Shown: positions 1-8,422 of the stretch, piece by piece
Layout: each line of letters starts with the position of its first letter
How positions within the stretch are numbered: the stretch's first letter is position 1
Assembly: GCA_967755175.1 (NCBI GenBank)
Contig: CBRAFO010000003.1
Span: forward strand, 45,933-109,932
Direction of reading: 5' to 3'
DNA from: Rariglobus sp967755175
GTDB taxonomy: Bacteria; Verrucomicrobiota; Verrucomicrobiia; Opitutales; Opitutaceae
DNA length: 64,000 nt
The notes under the pieces: generated by a model
What the model was told of the DNA's origin: nothing
Seen by the model: the letters and a program-made list of their open reading frames with translations, nothing else
The model's database searches: none
Program-made: the position numbers and the translations under genes

Positions 1-1
1 G

Positions 2-232
2 GCGGTGTTCCTCGTGATCGGCGGACTCAACGCTTTCGAGATGATCTGGCTGCTCACGTCGCAAGATCCGGCGAGTGGTTCGCACACGCTGAGCACGCTG
101 ATGGTTTCGACGATGTTCCAAGAGTTTCAAATCGGCCGCGCCACCGCGATCGCCGTGGTGATGTTCATCCTGGTCCTCCTCGGCAGTGCCGCGGTGATGC
201 GGCTGTTAAAACGTGAAAGCGTGGAAATGTGA
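2..232 (+). CDS. Sugar ABC transporter permease, C-terminal fragment (MalF/UgpA type)
   Basis: Partial gene entering from the left edge; only about the last 76 residues are present. It is a membrane subunit of a carbohydrate ABC importer. The visible part has the pattern of the last two membrane segments of MalF-type permeases: a short polar stretch (residues SQDPASGSHTLS), then a hydrophobic helix ending in the basic tail RLLKRESVEM. It ends 4 nt before the start of a MalG-type permease, the usual permease pair order. The substrate-binding protein and the EAA loop must lie upstream, so substrate cannot be inferred. Family call rests on context more than on motifs. Confidence 0.8.
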   Translation, partial: AVFLVIGGLNAFEMIWLLTSQDPASGSHTLSTLMVSTMFQEFQIGRATAIAVVMFILVLLGSAAVMRLLKRESVEM

Positions 233-236
233 CCTC

Positions 237-1076
237 ATGAAAATCTCCCGCTTCCTCATTTTCGCCGTGCTCGCCGGCTATCTCGTGTGGGTGGTCTATC
301 CGATGGCGTGGGTGGCGTATTCGTCGCTCAAAACCGACGAGGCGATTTTCCGCGAGGCGTTCTCGCCACCGGAGCTCGGTGCGTTGCAGACCGACAACTA
401 TGCTCGGGCGTGGAGCGAGGCGCGGTTCGGGGATTATTTTATCAACTCGATTATCGTCACCGGCACTGCGGTTGCGCTCATCGTGCTGTTGGGCGCAATG
501 ACGGCGTATGCGTTGGCGCGGTTTTACCATCCGCTCGGCAAGGGCGTGTTCTGGCTGTTTCTCGCGGGGCTGATGATTCCAGTGCAGCTCTCCATCGTGC
601 CGCTGTTTTTTGAGCTGCGGGCGTTGGGTCTGCTCAACTCGCGGCTCGGGCTCATTCTCGTTTACACGGCCAACGGCTTGCCGTTCGCGATCTTCATTCT
701 CGCGGGCTTTTTTAAGTCGCTCCCGCGTTCGCTTTACGAGGCGGCAGTCGTCGACGGTTGCTCGGAGGCGTCGGCGTTTTGGCGCGTGATGCTGCCGCTG
801 GCGAAACCGGGTCTGGTGACGGTCGCGATCTTCCAGTTCATCGGAATCTGGAAGGAGTATTTTTTCGCCTTCATGTTCACCAGCGGAGACGCCGGCGCGA
901 GTGTGCGCACGTTGCCTCTGGGCTTGGCGAATCTCTCCATCACCTCCCAATACCGCAGCGATTATGGCATGTTATTCGCGGGGCTGGTGATTGTGACCGT
1001 TCCCATCTTGGTTGTCTTCATCGCGCTGCAAAAACACTTGGTGAAAGGTGTGACCGCAGGCGCGCTGAAAGGGTGA
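237..1076 (+). CDS. Sugar ABC transporter permease (MalG/UgpE type)
   Basis: 279-residue inner-membrane permease, the second membrane subunit of a carbohydrate ABC importer. It shows an N-terminal helix (residues 4-24), several further hydrophobic segments and the EAA cytoplasmic loop that docks with the ATPase (YEAAVVDGCSEASAFWRVMLP, near residue 170). Length fits the family (270-300). I chose the ATG at 237 because it follows the upstream stop by 4 nt; an in-frame GTG at 213 would overlap the previous gene. No ATPase gene follows; these importers often share a distant MsiK-like ATPase. The gene converges on glgA. Confidence 0.9.
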   Translation: MKISRFLIFAVLAGYLVWVVYPMAWVAYSSLKTDEAIFREAFSPPELGALQTDNYARAWSEARFGDYFINSIIVTGTAVALIVLLGAMTAYALARFYHPLGKGVFWLFLAGLMIPVQLSIVPLFFELRALGLLNSRLGLILVYTANGLPFAIFILAGFFKSLPRSLYEAAVVDGCSEASAFWRVMLPLAKPGLVTVAIFQFIGIWKEYFFAFMFTSGDAGASVRTLPLGLANLSITSQYRSDYGMLFAGLVIVTVPILVVFIALQKHLVKGVTAGALKG

Positions 1077-1110
1077 GGATTCGGAAGATTTAGCGTGGGC
1101 GTTAGGTTCT

Positions 1111-1137
1111 CATCGCCTGCAAGCAGGCTACATTCGG
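1111..1137 (-). repeat. GTAG-headed REP-like palindrome
   Basis: Read on the minus strand this is GTAG followed by the small hairpin CCTGC-TT-GCAGG. Near-identical copies lie at 17430-17456, 39300-39324 and 39372-39397. It sits in the 90-bp gap between the convergent permease and glgA genes, where REP elements typically lie. Confidence 0.65.
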
Positions 1138-1166
1138 ACTGGTGCGGTGCTGATCGCGGAGGTGGC

Positions 1167-2654
1167 TTAGGCGACCTTTTCGCCCGTGCGTTGCTCGACG
1201 GCCCAGCGGTAAAGATCGACGTAGCGCTCGGCGCTGATCTTCCAGCTGAAGTCTTTGGCCATGCCGTTGAGGCGCAGGTTGGCGAACTCCTTCGGGCGGT
1301 CGTAGTAGGTCGCACAGGCCCAGCCGATCGTGTTGTAGAGCGCGGGCGCGGTGGCGTCGGAGAAGAGGAATCCGGTTCCTTTGGTCGTTCCTTCGACGTA
1401 TTGCTCGATGGTGTCGATGAGGCCGCCGGTGGCGCGGGCGATCGGCACCGTCCCGTAGCGCATCGCATACATCTGCGTGAGTCCGCACGGCTCGCTGCGG
1501 CTGGGCATCACGAAGAAATCGCTGCCGGCCTGGATTTGATGAGAGAGCTCGTTGTCGTAACCGATATAGACGCCAACGCGCCCCGGATACTGGCCCGCGA
1601 CCCAGCGGAAGGCGTGCTCCAGTCCGGGATCGCCGGCGCCGAGGATGGCAAACTGCACGTGCATGCGGCCGGCGATGTGGCTGAGAGCCTCGGCCAGGAG
1701 GTCGAGGCCTTTTTGGGAGGCGAAGCGCGCGACGACGCCGAAGAGCGCGATATGCGGGTCGATGGTCAGCCCGAGGCGTTTTTGCAGGGCGGCTTTGCAG
1801 GCGGCCTTCCCGCTTAAATCGGCCGCGCTGTAGTTGGCCGCCAGATACTTGTCGGTGACAGGATTCCATACGGCGGTGTCGATGCCGTTTAGAATGCCCA
1901 CGAGATCGCCGGCGCGGAAGCGGAGAACGGGGTCGAGTCCCCAGCCGCCGGCAGGCGTCTTGATTTCCTCGGCGTAGGTGGGGCTGACGGTGGTGAGTTT
2001 GGTCGAGTGATAAAGGCCGGCCTTCATCATGTTGACCGCACCGGTGGATTCGGCGCTGTCGGCGCGAAACTCGGAGGCGGGGAGGCGGGCGAAGTCGAGC
2101 ACGCGGCGGTCGGCGTAGCCTTGGTGCTCTAGATTGTGGATCGTGAAAATCGACGCGATGCGGCCCAGCGGCGTGTCCTTGAGCGTGGTGTTCAGATAAA
2201 CGGGCAGCAGGCCCGTGGTCCAATCGTGGCCGTGGACGACGTCGGGAATCCAGTCGAGCTGCTGGCAGAGAGCGAGGGCGCCCCGAGAGAGGAAAGCGAA
2301 ACGGAGATCGTTGTCACCGTGCGAGCCCCACGGGCCGGAGTAAACTTCGGGGCGGGCAAAAAAGCCGTCGTGCTCGAGCAAATACACCGGGACTTGCGAG
2401 CCGGGCAAGGTCGTCTCCCAAGTGCGGGCCCAATGTGCTTCGCTGCCGACATCGACACCGAGAGGTTCCGGGCGCGCGGTGCGAGGTCCGTGCACTTTTA
2501 CGGAGCCGTAAGCGGGGCATACGATGCGCACATCGTGGCCGAGGGCGGCCAGTTCCTTGGGGAGTGCGCCGGTCATGTCGGCTAGCCCTCCTACTTTTAC
2601 AAACGGTTCAACTTCGGGGGTGACGAGGAGGATTCGTAAGGGACGCACGTGCAT
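1167..2654 (-). CDS. glgA: Glycogen synthase (ADP-glucose type)
   Basis: 495-residue GT5 glycosyltransferase that extends alpha-1,4-glucan from ADP-glucose in the cytoplasm. The N-terminal domain opens with a beta strand and the ADP-glucose loop KVGGLAD (residues 20-26, family form KTGGLAD). The C-terminal domain carries PSRSEPCGLTQMYAMRYG and the following TGGLIDT, the conserved nucleotide-sugar binding region. Length matches bacterial GlgA (470-500). The start at 2654 gives the canonical N-terminus MHVRPLRILLVTPEVEP; in-frame sequence further upstream runs through a terminator hairpin and is not expected to be coding. No other glg gene is in the window. Confidence 0.95.
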   Translation of the reverse strand: MHVRPLRILLVTPEVEPFVKVGGLADMTGALPKELAALGHDVRIVCPAYGSVKVHGPRTARPEPLGVDVGSEAHWARTWETTLPGSQVPVYLLEHDGFFARPEVYSGPWGSHGDNDLRFAFLSRGALALCQQLDWIPDVVHGHDWTTGLLPVYLNTTLKDTPLGRIASIFTIHNLEHQGYADRRVLDFARLPASEFRADSAESTGAVNMMKAGLYHSTKLTTVSPTYAEEIKTPAGGWGLDPVLRFRAGDLVGILNGIDTAVWNPVTDKYLAANYSAADLSGKAACKAALQKRLGLTIDPHIALFGVVARFASQKGLDLLAEALSHIAGRMHVQFAILGAGDPGLEHAFRWVAGQYPGRVGVYIGYDNELSHQIQAGSDFFVMPSRSEPCGLTQMYAMRYGTVPIARATGGLIDTIEQYVEGTTKGTGFLFSDATAPALYNTIGWACATYYDRPKEFANLRLNGMAKDFSWKISAERYVDLYRWAVEQRTGEKVA

Positions 2655-2714
2655 GAACAAACCAATCCCTAGGAGCTTGCCGAGTGAATTATGCAGCTGA
2701 CCTGTAAAGACGGG

Positions 2715-2750
2715 AAAACCCCGATACTTGGCAGTATCGGGGTCTTCTTT
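2715..2750 (-). terminator. Rho-independent terminator of hpf, possibly bidirectional
   Basis: Perfect 9-bp stem CCCCGATAC (2719-2727) and GTATCGGGG (2734-2742) with a 6-nt loop. On the minus strand the stem is followed by TTTT, which fits termination after hpf and before glgA; on the plus strand a T-rich run follows too. Confidence 0.8.
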
Positions 2751-2768
2751 GGGGCCCTTGCGAACCAC

Positions 2769-2800
2769 TCGCTCACGCTCGTAGCCACGAGCGTGAGCGA
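2769..2800. repeat. Perfect 14-bp inverted repeat between glgA and hpf
   Basis: Arms 2769-2782 (TCGCTCACGCTCGT) and 2787-2800, 4-nt loop AGCC. No T-run follows in either direction. Similar but imperfect GCTC/GAGC palindromes occur at about 16310-16350, 16900-16940 and 45068-45110, suggesting a dispersed element rather than a gene-specific site. Confidence 0.6.
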
Positions 2801-2824
2801 GGGAGGGACGGGTTGAGTGGTGAG

Positions 2825-3226
2825 TTAAATCGCCTTGGGCAGGGCGGTATCTAGCTCGACGGCGTGCGGGTGATGGCGCTTTTCCTTGAGCTCGCTGTGG
2901 CGCTTACGGAGGAGGCCATCGACTTTGTCCATGAGGAGATCGACGGACTTGTAGGCGTCGTCGCTATCGACGGAGGCGTTGAGGTCGGGGCCGCTGATTT
3001 CGATATGGGCCTTGGCGATAAAGTGGGCCTGCGAGGTCTTGGTTTTGTCGAGTTCCACGTCGATGCGGATGCGGTCAATGCGCGGTTCATGGCGCAGGAG
3101 CCGGCCGGCTTTTTCGTGGATGGCGGCCTTCATCGAATCGGTGAGGTTGAGGTGAATACCGCGAAGGATGAGCTTCGCGCCGATAACTTCCGGGGTAATA
3201 TGAGGCATACGTAAGTAAGAGAGCAT
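2825..3226 (-). CDS. hpf: Ribosome hibernation promoting factor / sigma-54 modulation protein
   Basis: 133-residue protein of the HPF/RaiA family, which binds the small ribosomal subunit in stationary phase and blocks translation. The core (KLILRGIHLNLTDSMKAAIHEKAGRLLRHEPRIDRIRIDVELD) has the beta-alpha-beta-beta-beta-alpha layout of the family and ends with a basic segment LLRKRHSELKEKRHH. The length matches short HPF; the dimerising C-terminal extension of long HPF is absent. Start is uncertain: the first ATG (3226) or the ATG six codons later (3208); neither has a clear ribosome-binding site. A terminator follows at 2715-2750. Confidence 0.88.
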   Translation of the reverse strand: MLSYLRMPHITPEVIGAKLILRGIHLNLTDSMKAAIHEKAGRLLRHEPRIDRIRIDVELDKTKTSQAHFIAKAHIEISGPDLNASVDSDDAYKSVDLLMDKVDGLLRKRHSELKEKRHHPHAVELDTALPKAI

Positions 3227-3311
3227 ATCGGCACGGACTTGTGGCGTCTAAAGTGAAGACTCCACAAACGAAGTAGAAAAAGCGGGGGCCGCAGGGTGAT
3301 TGATGTAGCGG

Positions 3312-3394
3312 ATTGGTGTAGCCGGGGTCGCTGACCCCGGTTCCGAAAACCTCGTCTCCCCGAACCGGGGTCAGCGACCCCGGCTACACCAATC
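3312..3394. repeat. REP doublet (BIME-like) left of the RAYT gene
   Basis: Two inverted copies of the same element. The plus-strand copy has GTAG at 3318-3321 followed by CCGGGGTC-GCT-GACCCCGG. The minus-strand copy has GTAG at 3387-3384. The whole unit can fold into one long hairpin. An almost identical doublet flanks the transposase on its other side (3959-4044), the arrangement expected of a REP/RAYT unit. Confidence 0.85.
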
Positions 3395-3453
3395 ATTCGG
3401 CCGCGGAACCAAGACGCTTGCCGCAATCCCTTGGCTGCCGTGTCGTTTATTAC

Positions 3454-3918
3454 ATGGACGAGATTCGTCATTTGCGGCGCTTGGACAATGTGTGGCTGAA
3501 ACAACCCCGCTATTTCATCACCACGTGTGTCGCCCATCGCCGGCCACTGCTTGCATCAGAGCCCGTGCATGCGATTTTGCGTGAAGAGTGGAAGGGATTG
3601 CGTGAGCGCCATGGCTGGATGTGCGGCGCTTACGTTATCATGCCCGACCACGTTCATGTATTCGTTACGCCGATTCAGTCCGAGGCCAAACCGCTGTCCG
3701 GCGTCATGGCTAAGTGGAAGGAATGGACCGCAAAACGTATCCTCAAATTGACCGATACGCAGGCTCCCCTTTGGCAGCCGGAGTTTTTCGATCATGTCGT
3801 GCGTTCGGAAGCAGCGGTCTCTGAAAAGTGGAACTACGTGAGGGAAAACCCCGTGCGCGCAGGGCTGGTCACGCGTGCCGAAGATTGGCCCTTCGCCGGC
3901 CACATCGATTTTGAGTAA
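3454..3918 (+). CDS. REP-associated tyrosine transposase (RAYT, Y1 HUH family)
   Basis: 154-residue single-strand DNA transposase related to IS200/IS605 TnpA. The HUH motif is present as HVHVF in YVIMPDHVHVFV (around residue 70), and the catalytic Tyr lies in the family signature NYVRENPVRAGLV near the C-terminus. RAYTs are domesticated single-copy genes thought to mobilise REP palindromes. Here GTAG-headed REP doublets lie on both sides (3312-3394 and 3959-4044), supporting that pairing. I chose ATG 3454 over an upstream in-frame TTG at 3418, giving an N-terminus MDEIRHLRRLD that fits the family. It appears intact. Confidence 0.93.
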   Translation: MDEIRHLRRLDNVWLKQPRYFITTCVAHRRPLLASEPVHAILREEWKGLRERHGWMCGAYVIMPDHVHVFVTPIQSEAKPLSGVMAKWKEWTAKRILKLTDTQAPLWQPEFFDHVVRSEAAVSEKWNYVRENPVRAGLVTRAEDWPFAGHIDFE

Positions 3919-3958
3919 TGATCTAATCCGACTACTCCTGACTCCTTAAGCCGCGGCG

Positions 3959-4044
3959 ATTGGTGTAGCCGGGGTCGCTGATCCCGGTTGGAGGTTCGGG
4001 GAAGATCGGGTTCGGAACCGGGGTCAGCGACCCCGGCTACATCC
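3959..4044. repeat. REP doublet right of the RAYT gene
   Basis: Same two-copy inverted layout as the left doublet: GTAG at 3965-3968 on the plus strand and at 4040-4037 on the minus strand. The left copy has one stem mismatch (GATCCCGG instead of GACCCCGG). It fills the gap before the tex stop codon. Confidence 0.85.
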
Positions 4045-4077
4045 GATCCTCCCGCAGCTACATCCCCGTCCTGTCCG

Positions 4078-6429
4078 TTACCGCTTTTTATTTAGCGCGG
4101 CGTTGAACCAGTCGTTGGTGAGCGACTGCTGCGGGCGGGCGGCTGGGGCGGCCGCGGGTGCCGCACGCGCTTGTCCGGGGCTCGTGCGCGGGCCGGCTTG
4201 GCCGGTCTTCGCGCCGAGCTGCGGCGCACTGCGCATCGAGAGCGCGATGCGTCCGCGCGTGAGATCCACCTCGGTCACCGTCACGCTGACCTTCTGGCCG
4301 GGCTTCACCACAGCGGACGGATCTTTCACGAAGCCGTCGGCGAGCTGGGAAACGTGCACGAGGCCGTCCTGGTGCACACCGATGTCCACGAACGCGCCGA
4401 AGGCCGTCACGTTGGTCACGAGGCCGGGGAGCTTCATGCCGGGCTTCAAATCCTCGGGCTTGTTGACGCCTTCCTGGAAGCTGAACGCTTCAAACTTTTC
4501 GCGCGGGTCGCGGCCGGGCTTGGCGAGCTCGGCCATGATGTCGGTCAACGTGGGCAGGCCGACCGTCTCGGTGACGTAGGCTTCGAGTTTGATCTTTTTG
4601 CGGAGTTTTTCGTCGTGCAGGAGGTCGGCTACCGTGCAGCCGAGGTCGGCGGCCATTTTCTCAACGAGCGGGTAGCGCTCGGGGTGAACCGCCGAGGCGT
4701 CGAGTGGGTGCACGGCGTCGCGGATGCGGAGGAAGCCGGCGGCTTGTTCGTAGGCTTTGGGGCCGAGGCCGGAGACTTCGAGGAGGTCGGCGCGGGTCTT
4801 GAAGGGGCCTTTTTCGTTGCGGCGGGCGACGATGGAGGCGGCGGTGCGGCTGTTGAGGCCGGAGACTTGGCTGAGGAGCTGTTTCGAGGCGGTGTTGAGT
4901 TCGACGCCGACGCCGTTCACGCAGCTGATGACGGTGTCGTCGAGCGAGCGCTTGAGTGCGTTCTGATCGACGTCGTGTTGGTATTGGCCGACGCCGATGC
5001 TCTTCGGGTCGAGCTTCACGAGTTCGGCGAGCGGGTCCATGAGGCGGCGACCGATGGAGACGGCGCCGCGCACGGTGAGGTCGTGGTCGGGGAACTCTTC
5101 GCGGGCGACTTCGCTGGCGGAGTAGATCGATGCGCCGGATTCGTTGACCATCACGATGGAGATGGAGGCGGGTAGCTTGAGTCCGCGGATGAAGGCTTCG
5201 GTTTCGCGACCGGCGGTGCCGTTGCCGATGGCGATGGCCTCGATTTTGAAGAACTCTATAAAACCTTTGATCTTCTCGGCGGTCTCGACCTCGTGGCGGT
5301 CGGGGTAAACCACGTCGTTGTGCAACAGTTTCCCCTGGCGATCGAGGATCACGGTCTTGCAACCGGTGCGGAAGCCGGGGTCGAGCGCGAGCACGGCGCG
5401 TTGGCCGAGGGGCGCGGCGAGGAGGAGTTCGCGGACGTTTTCGGTGAAGACCTTGATGGCATCCACGTCGGCCTTCTTTTTGGATTCGAGGCGGAACTCG
5501 GTTTCCATCGCGGGCGCGAGCAGGCGCTTGAGGGCGTCGGCAAGCATCAGCCGAAGCTGAGCGTTGACGACTGAGAGTTGAGAGTCAGACGGATGCTTGA
5601 TGATCAGGCGCTCGAGTTCGGCGAGGGCGAGGAGTTCGTCCACGGTGATGCGCATCATCAGGAAAAGCTCCTTTTCGCCGCGGCGCATCGCGAGGAGGCG
5701 GTGCGAGGGGCACTTGGCGAGGGGCTCCGACCACTCGAAGTAGTCTTTGAATTTGGCGCCTTCGACTTCCTTGCCGGAGATCAGCTTGGACGAAACGACG
5801 GCGGATTCACGGTAGAGGCGGCGGAGGTTCTCACGCGCGGCGGCGTCGTCGCTCACGCGCTCGGCGAGGATGTCGCGGGCGCCGGCAAACGCTTCGTCGG
5901 CGCTGGCGATTTTTTGTTTGGGAGTGGGCGGGGATTTGCCGTCGTCGGGTTGGTATTCGTGGCCGACGTAGGCTTGGGCGGCGGCGGCGAGGTCGATGGC
6001 GGGGTCTTGCGCCCAGATTTGTTCGGCGAGCGGTTCGAGGCCCTTTTCCTTCGCGATGGTGGCGCGGGTGCGCTTCTTGGGGCGGAAGGGCAGGTAAATG
6101 TCTTCGAGGCGGGTGAGCGTCTCGGCGTTGGCGATCTGGTTGGCGAGAGCGTCGGTGAGGAGGTTGCGCTCTTTCAGCGAGGCGAGGATGGAGGCGCGGC
6201 GTTCGTCGAGTTGGGCGAGTTGCTCGAGGCGGTCGCGGATGGTGGTGATTTGAACCTCGTCGAGTTCGCCGGTCATCTCCTTGCGGTAGCGGGCGATGAA
6301 GGGGACGGTGGCTCCGTCCTTGAGGAGCTGCGCGGTCGTGGCGACCTGGTGGACTTTGACGGAAGAGCCGAGTTCCTGGGCGATGCGAAGGACGTGCTCG
6401 GCGTTGGGGAGGGCAGTGGGTTCAGCCAT
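4078..6429 (-). CDS. tex: Tex family RNA-binding transcription accessory protein
   Basis: 783-residue Tex protein, a conserved nucleic-acid-binding factor linked to transcription and RNA decay. Domains in order: N-terminal helical Tex domain (includes VPFIARYRKEMTGELDE and YLPFRPKKRTRATIA), a YqgF/RuvX-like nuclease fold (LALDPGFRTGCKTVILD), tandem helix-hairpin-helix motifs (GVGVELNTASKQLLSQVSGL) and a C-terminal S1 domain (GLVTNVTAFGAFVDIGVHQD). Length matches E. coli YhgF. The start at 6429 gives MAEPTALPNAEHVL; upstream in-frame codons overlap a terminator hairpin and are excluded. An Ala/Pro-rich tail follows S1. Confidence 0.96.
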   Translation of the reverse strand: MAEPTALPNAEHVLRIAQELGSSVKVHQVATTAQLLKDGATVPFIARYRKEMTGELDEVQITTIRDRLEQLAQLDERRASILASLKERNLLTDALANQIANAETLTRLEDIYLPFRPKKRTRATIAKEKGLEPLAEQIWAQDPAIDLAAAAQAYVGHEYQPDDGKSPPTPKQKIASADEAFAGARDILAERVSDDAAARENLRRLYRESAVVSSKLISGKEVEGAKFKDYFEWSEPLAKCPSHRLLAMRRGEKELFLMMRITVDELLALAELERLIIKHPSDSQLSVVNAQLRLMLADALKRLLAPAMETEFRLESKKKADVDAIKVFTENVRELLLAAPLGQRAVLALDPGFRTGCKTVILDRQGKLLHNDVVYPDRHEVETAEKIKGFIEFFKIEAIAIGNGTAGRETEAFIRGLKLPASISIVMVNESGASIYSASEVAREEFPDHDLTVRGAVSIGRRLMDPLAELVKLDPKSIGVGQYQHDVDQNALKRSLDDTVISCVNGVGVELNTASKQLLSQVSGLNSRTAASIVARRNEKGPFKTRADLLEVSGLGPKAYEQAAGFLRIRDAVHPLDASAVHPERYPLVEKMAADLGCTVADLLHDEKLRKKIKLEAYVTETVGLPTLTDIMAELAKPGRDPREKFEAFSFQEGVNKPEDLKPGMKLPGLVTNVTAFGAFVDIGVHQDGLVHVSQLADGFVKDPSAVVKPGQKVSVTVTEVDLTRGRIALSMRSAPQLGAKTGQAGPRTSPGQARAAPAAAPAARPQQSLTNDWFNAALNKKR

Positions 6430-6500
6430 GAAAAAGAGGAGGTTCAGTGCAACGTCACCCGGCCGACGGGCAAGGGGAAACACTGTAAAAGTTGTGCACA

Positions 6501-6528
6501 AAAAAGCCCGGCCGTTTCGGGCCGGGCT
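6501..6528 (-). terminator. Terminator after the FucP-type transporter gene
   Basis: 9-bp GC-rich stem (6505-6513 with 6520-6528), loop GTTTCG, followed on the minus strand by a run of T. It separates the transporter from tex. Confidence 0.85.
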
Positions 6529-6606
6529 GGATGGGGGGAGGGACGACCTCCGTGTCGTCCGTGCCTCGATCAGGTCCACACGGAGGTGGACCCTCCCTGG
6601 GGCAGC

Positions 6607-8214
6607 TTAGTGGCCGCCCTTGGTGGCGAGGCCGACGACCCCTTGGGAGTTGCTGAGTTTGCTCCAACCGAGGGCGTAGCCGCCGATCAGGATAAAGCAG
6701 GCCATCGGCACGATGAACGCGGCGGACATGCCGTGGTCGTCACCGATGTGGCCCATGAACTTCGGCATGATGGCGCCGCCCATGATCGCCATGACGATGA
6801 AGGACGATGCGCCCTTGGCGCGCGCGCCCAAGCCGTGGATGCCCAGCGAGAAGATCGTGGGGAACATGATCGACATGAAGAAGTAGGTGAGGAACAACGC
6901 GGCGGCGGAGAGCCAGCCGAGCTTCAGGAAGATCAACAGACTGCACACCGCAGAGGCGGCGCAGAACGTCGCGAGGACCTTGTGGGCGGGAAATTTTTTG
7001 AGCAGTCCGGCGCCGATTACGCGGCCGGCGAGGAAGCAGAAGAAGCCGAGCGAGGCGAGTTTCGAGGCGCCGCCGTCGCTTAGGCCGAGCATGCCGTTGG
7101 CGTGGACCTCGAACCAGTTGCCGAACGAGCCGTTCTTCCAGGCATCGGGAACGGCGGGGATTTGCGAAGTCATGTAGTTGATGAAGTAGGCAAAAATGCC
7201 GCACTGCGCCGCCACGTAGAGGAACTGAGCGAGGGTCGCGCCGGAGAAGTGCGGGTGACTCCAGATGCTGTGCGCGGTGACCTTGTCCTTTTTGGCGAGG
7301 AAGATTGCCGTGCCGAGGACGATGAGCGCGCCGGTGGCGTAGAGCATCGCCTGGTTGTCGGTCATGCCGAGTTTGGCGCTCACCGCCGGGATGGCGACGA
7401 TGGCGGAGAAGATCATGCCGACGGCCATGGCGAGGACGGCGATGTTGAGCCAGAGGAGCAGGAGCGCGACGCCGCGGTTGGCGGGCGGAACCACGACGGG
7501 GTCATGGGCGTTTTCGACGTGGAATTCATCCTCCGACTTGACGTCGGGCAACTTGGTGAAGGCGAAGACCACCGCGAGCACGAGCACGAAGGCACCGATT
7601 GCGGTGTAAGGAATCCATAGGGTTGCCGAGCCGGTGCTATTGCCGCTCGCGTCCTGGCCGTAGAAGAACATGGAGCCGACGATGGGGCCGAAAATCCAGC
7701 CCACGCCGTTGCAGGATTGGGAGAGGTTGATGCGGGTGGCGGCGAACTGCTTCGGACCGAGAACGGTCGAGTAGGGATTGGCAACGGTTTCCAAGAACGT
7801 GAGGCCGGAGGCGATCAAACACACGCCGAGCAAGAACGCCGGGAACGTGGCGATGTGGGTCGCAGGAATGAACCAGAAGCCACCAATCGAGACGAGGAGC
7901 AGGCCGGCGATGATGCCGCCTTTATAACCGAACTTGCTGGCGAGCCAGCCGGCCGGCATGGCCATGAGGAAATAGCCGAGGTAGTGCGCGAATTGCACCC
8001 AAGCAGACTGGGCGAGTGTCAGGTGCAGTTCCTTTTGGAAATGCTTGTCCATCACGTCGATCATGCCGTTACAGAAGCCCCACAGCAGGAAGAGGGTGCT
8101 GACCAGCATGAAGGGAACGAGATAACTCTTGCCAGTGGGAGTGCTGAAGAGACCGGATTTCGACGAATCGGAGGGGCTGGCCGCCGTGGTGGCGGGAGGC
8201 TGTAGGGTGGGCAT
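6607..8214 (-). CDS. FucP-type MFS sugar:proton symporter
   Basis: 535-residue major-facilitator transporter of the FucP/GluP branch, which imports L-fucose or related hexoses with protons. About 12 hydrophobic segments are visible; the first is preceded by the polar N-terminus (1-30). FucP-like signatures include LWGFCNGMIDVMDKHFQ in helix 1 with its acidic residue, and the helix 4-5 segment TFLETVANPYSTVLGP. It is about 100 residues longer than E. coli FucP, mainly through a long central loop. It is divergent from an AraC regulator gene (8423-9322), which probably controls it. Substrate cannot be fixed from sequence: fucose, glucose, galactose and N-acetylglucosamine types all share these motifs. 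Confidence 0.9.
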   Translation of the reverse strand: MPTLQPPATTAASPSDSSKSGLFSTPTGKSYLVPFMLVSTLFLLWGFCNGMIDVMDKHFQKELHLTLAQSAWVQFAHYLGYFLMAMPAGWLASKFGYKGGIIAGLLLVSIGGFWFIPATHIATFPAFLLGVCLIASGLTFLETVANPYSTVLGPKQFAATRINLSQSCNGVGWIFGPIVGSMFFYGQDASGNSTGSATLWIPYTAIGAFVLVLAVVFAFTKLPDVKSEDEFHVENAHDPVVVPPANRGVALLLLWLNIAVLAMAVGMIFSAIVAIPAVSAKLGMTDNQAMLYATGALIVLGTAIFLAKKDKVTAHSIWSHPHFSGATLAQFLYVAAQCGIFAYFINYMTSQIPAVPDAWKNGSFGNWFEVHANGMLGLSDGGASKLASLGFFCFLAGRVIGAGLLKKFPAHKVLATFCAASAVCSLLIFLKLGWLSAAALFLTYFFMSIMFPTIFSLGIHGLGARAKGASSFIVMAIMGGAIMPKFMGHIGDDHGMSAAFIVPMACFILIGGYALGWSKLSNSQGVVGLATKGGH

Positions 8215-8333
8215 GGGAGGAGATGTGGGTCGCTGCGGTGAAAAAGAAGGCGTCGGGTGGCGACGTCGGGTGGGGCGGGGTTATGGCCAACCACCGTGTG
8301 ACGGGCGAGATAGGCCTGAGTTGCGCATTTATA

Positions 8334-8373
8334 GCAGTAAGCGGCGCACGGTTACATGGCGGTAAGTCACCAT
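8334..8373 (+). promoter_or_regulatory. Possible AraC-type operator half-sites between transporter and regulator
   Basis: Two similar segments beginning GCRGTAAG lie 25 bp apart (8334-8341 and 8359-8366) in the 208-bp divergent gap. Direct repeats of this size are typical AraC-family binding sites, but two copies alone are weak evidence. Confidence 0.3.
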
Positions 8374-8422
8374 TGCATGACGATTCTTGATCTCATCGGG
8401 TCCTGAACGCCAAGGTGTTTCT

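Noticed and set aside
1095..1817. Long plus-strand frames opposite glgA, and similar ones opposite tex, recD2, nadB, the fused aldolase and the M16 genes
   Set aside because: Shadow frames of GC-rich genes on the other strand; no domains, and unlikely Arg/Ala/Gly-rich composition.
2769..2800. Terminator call for the 14-bp palindrome
   Set aside because: No T-run on either strand; another hairpin 20 nt away is a better terminator.
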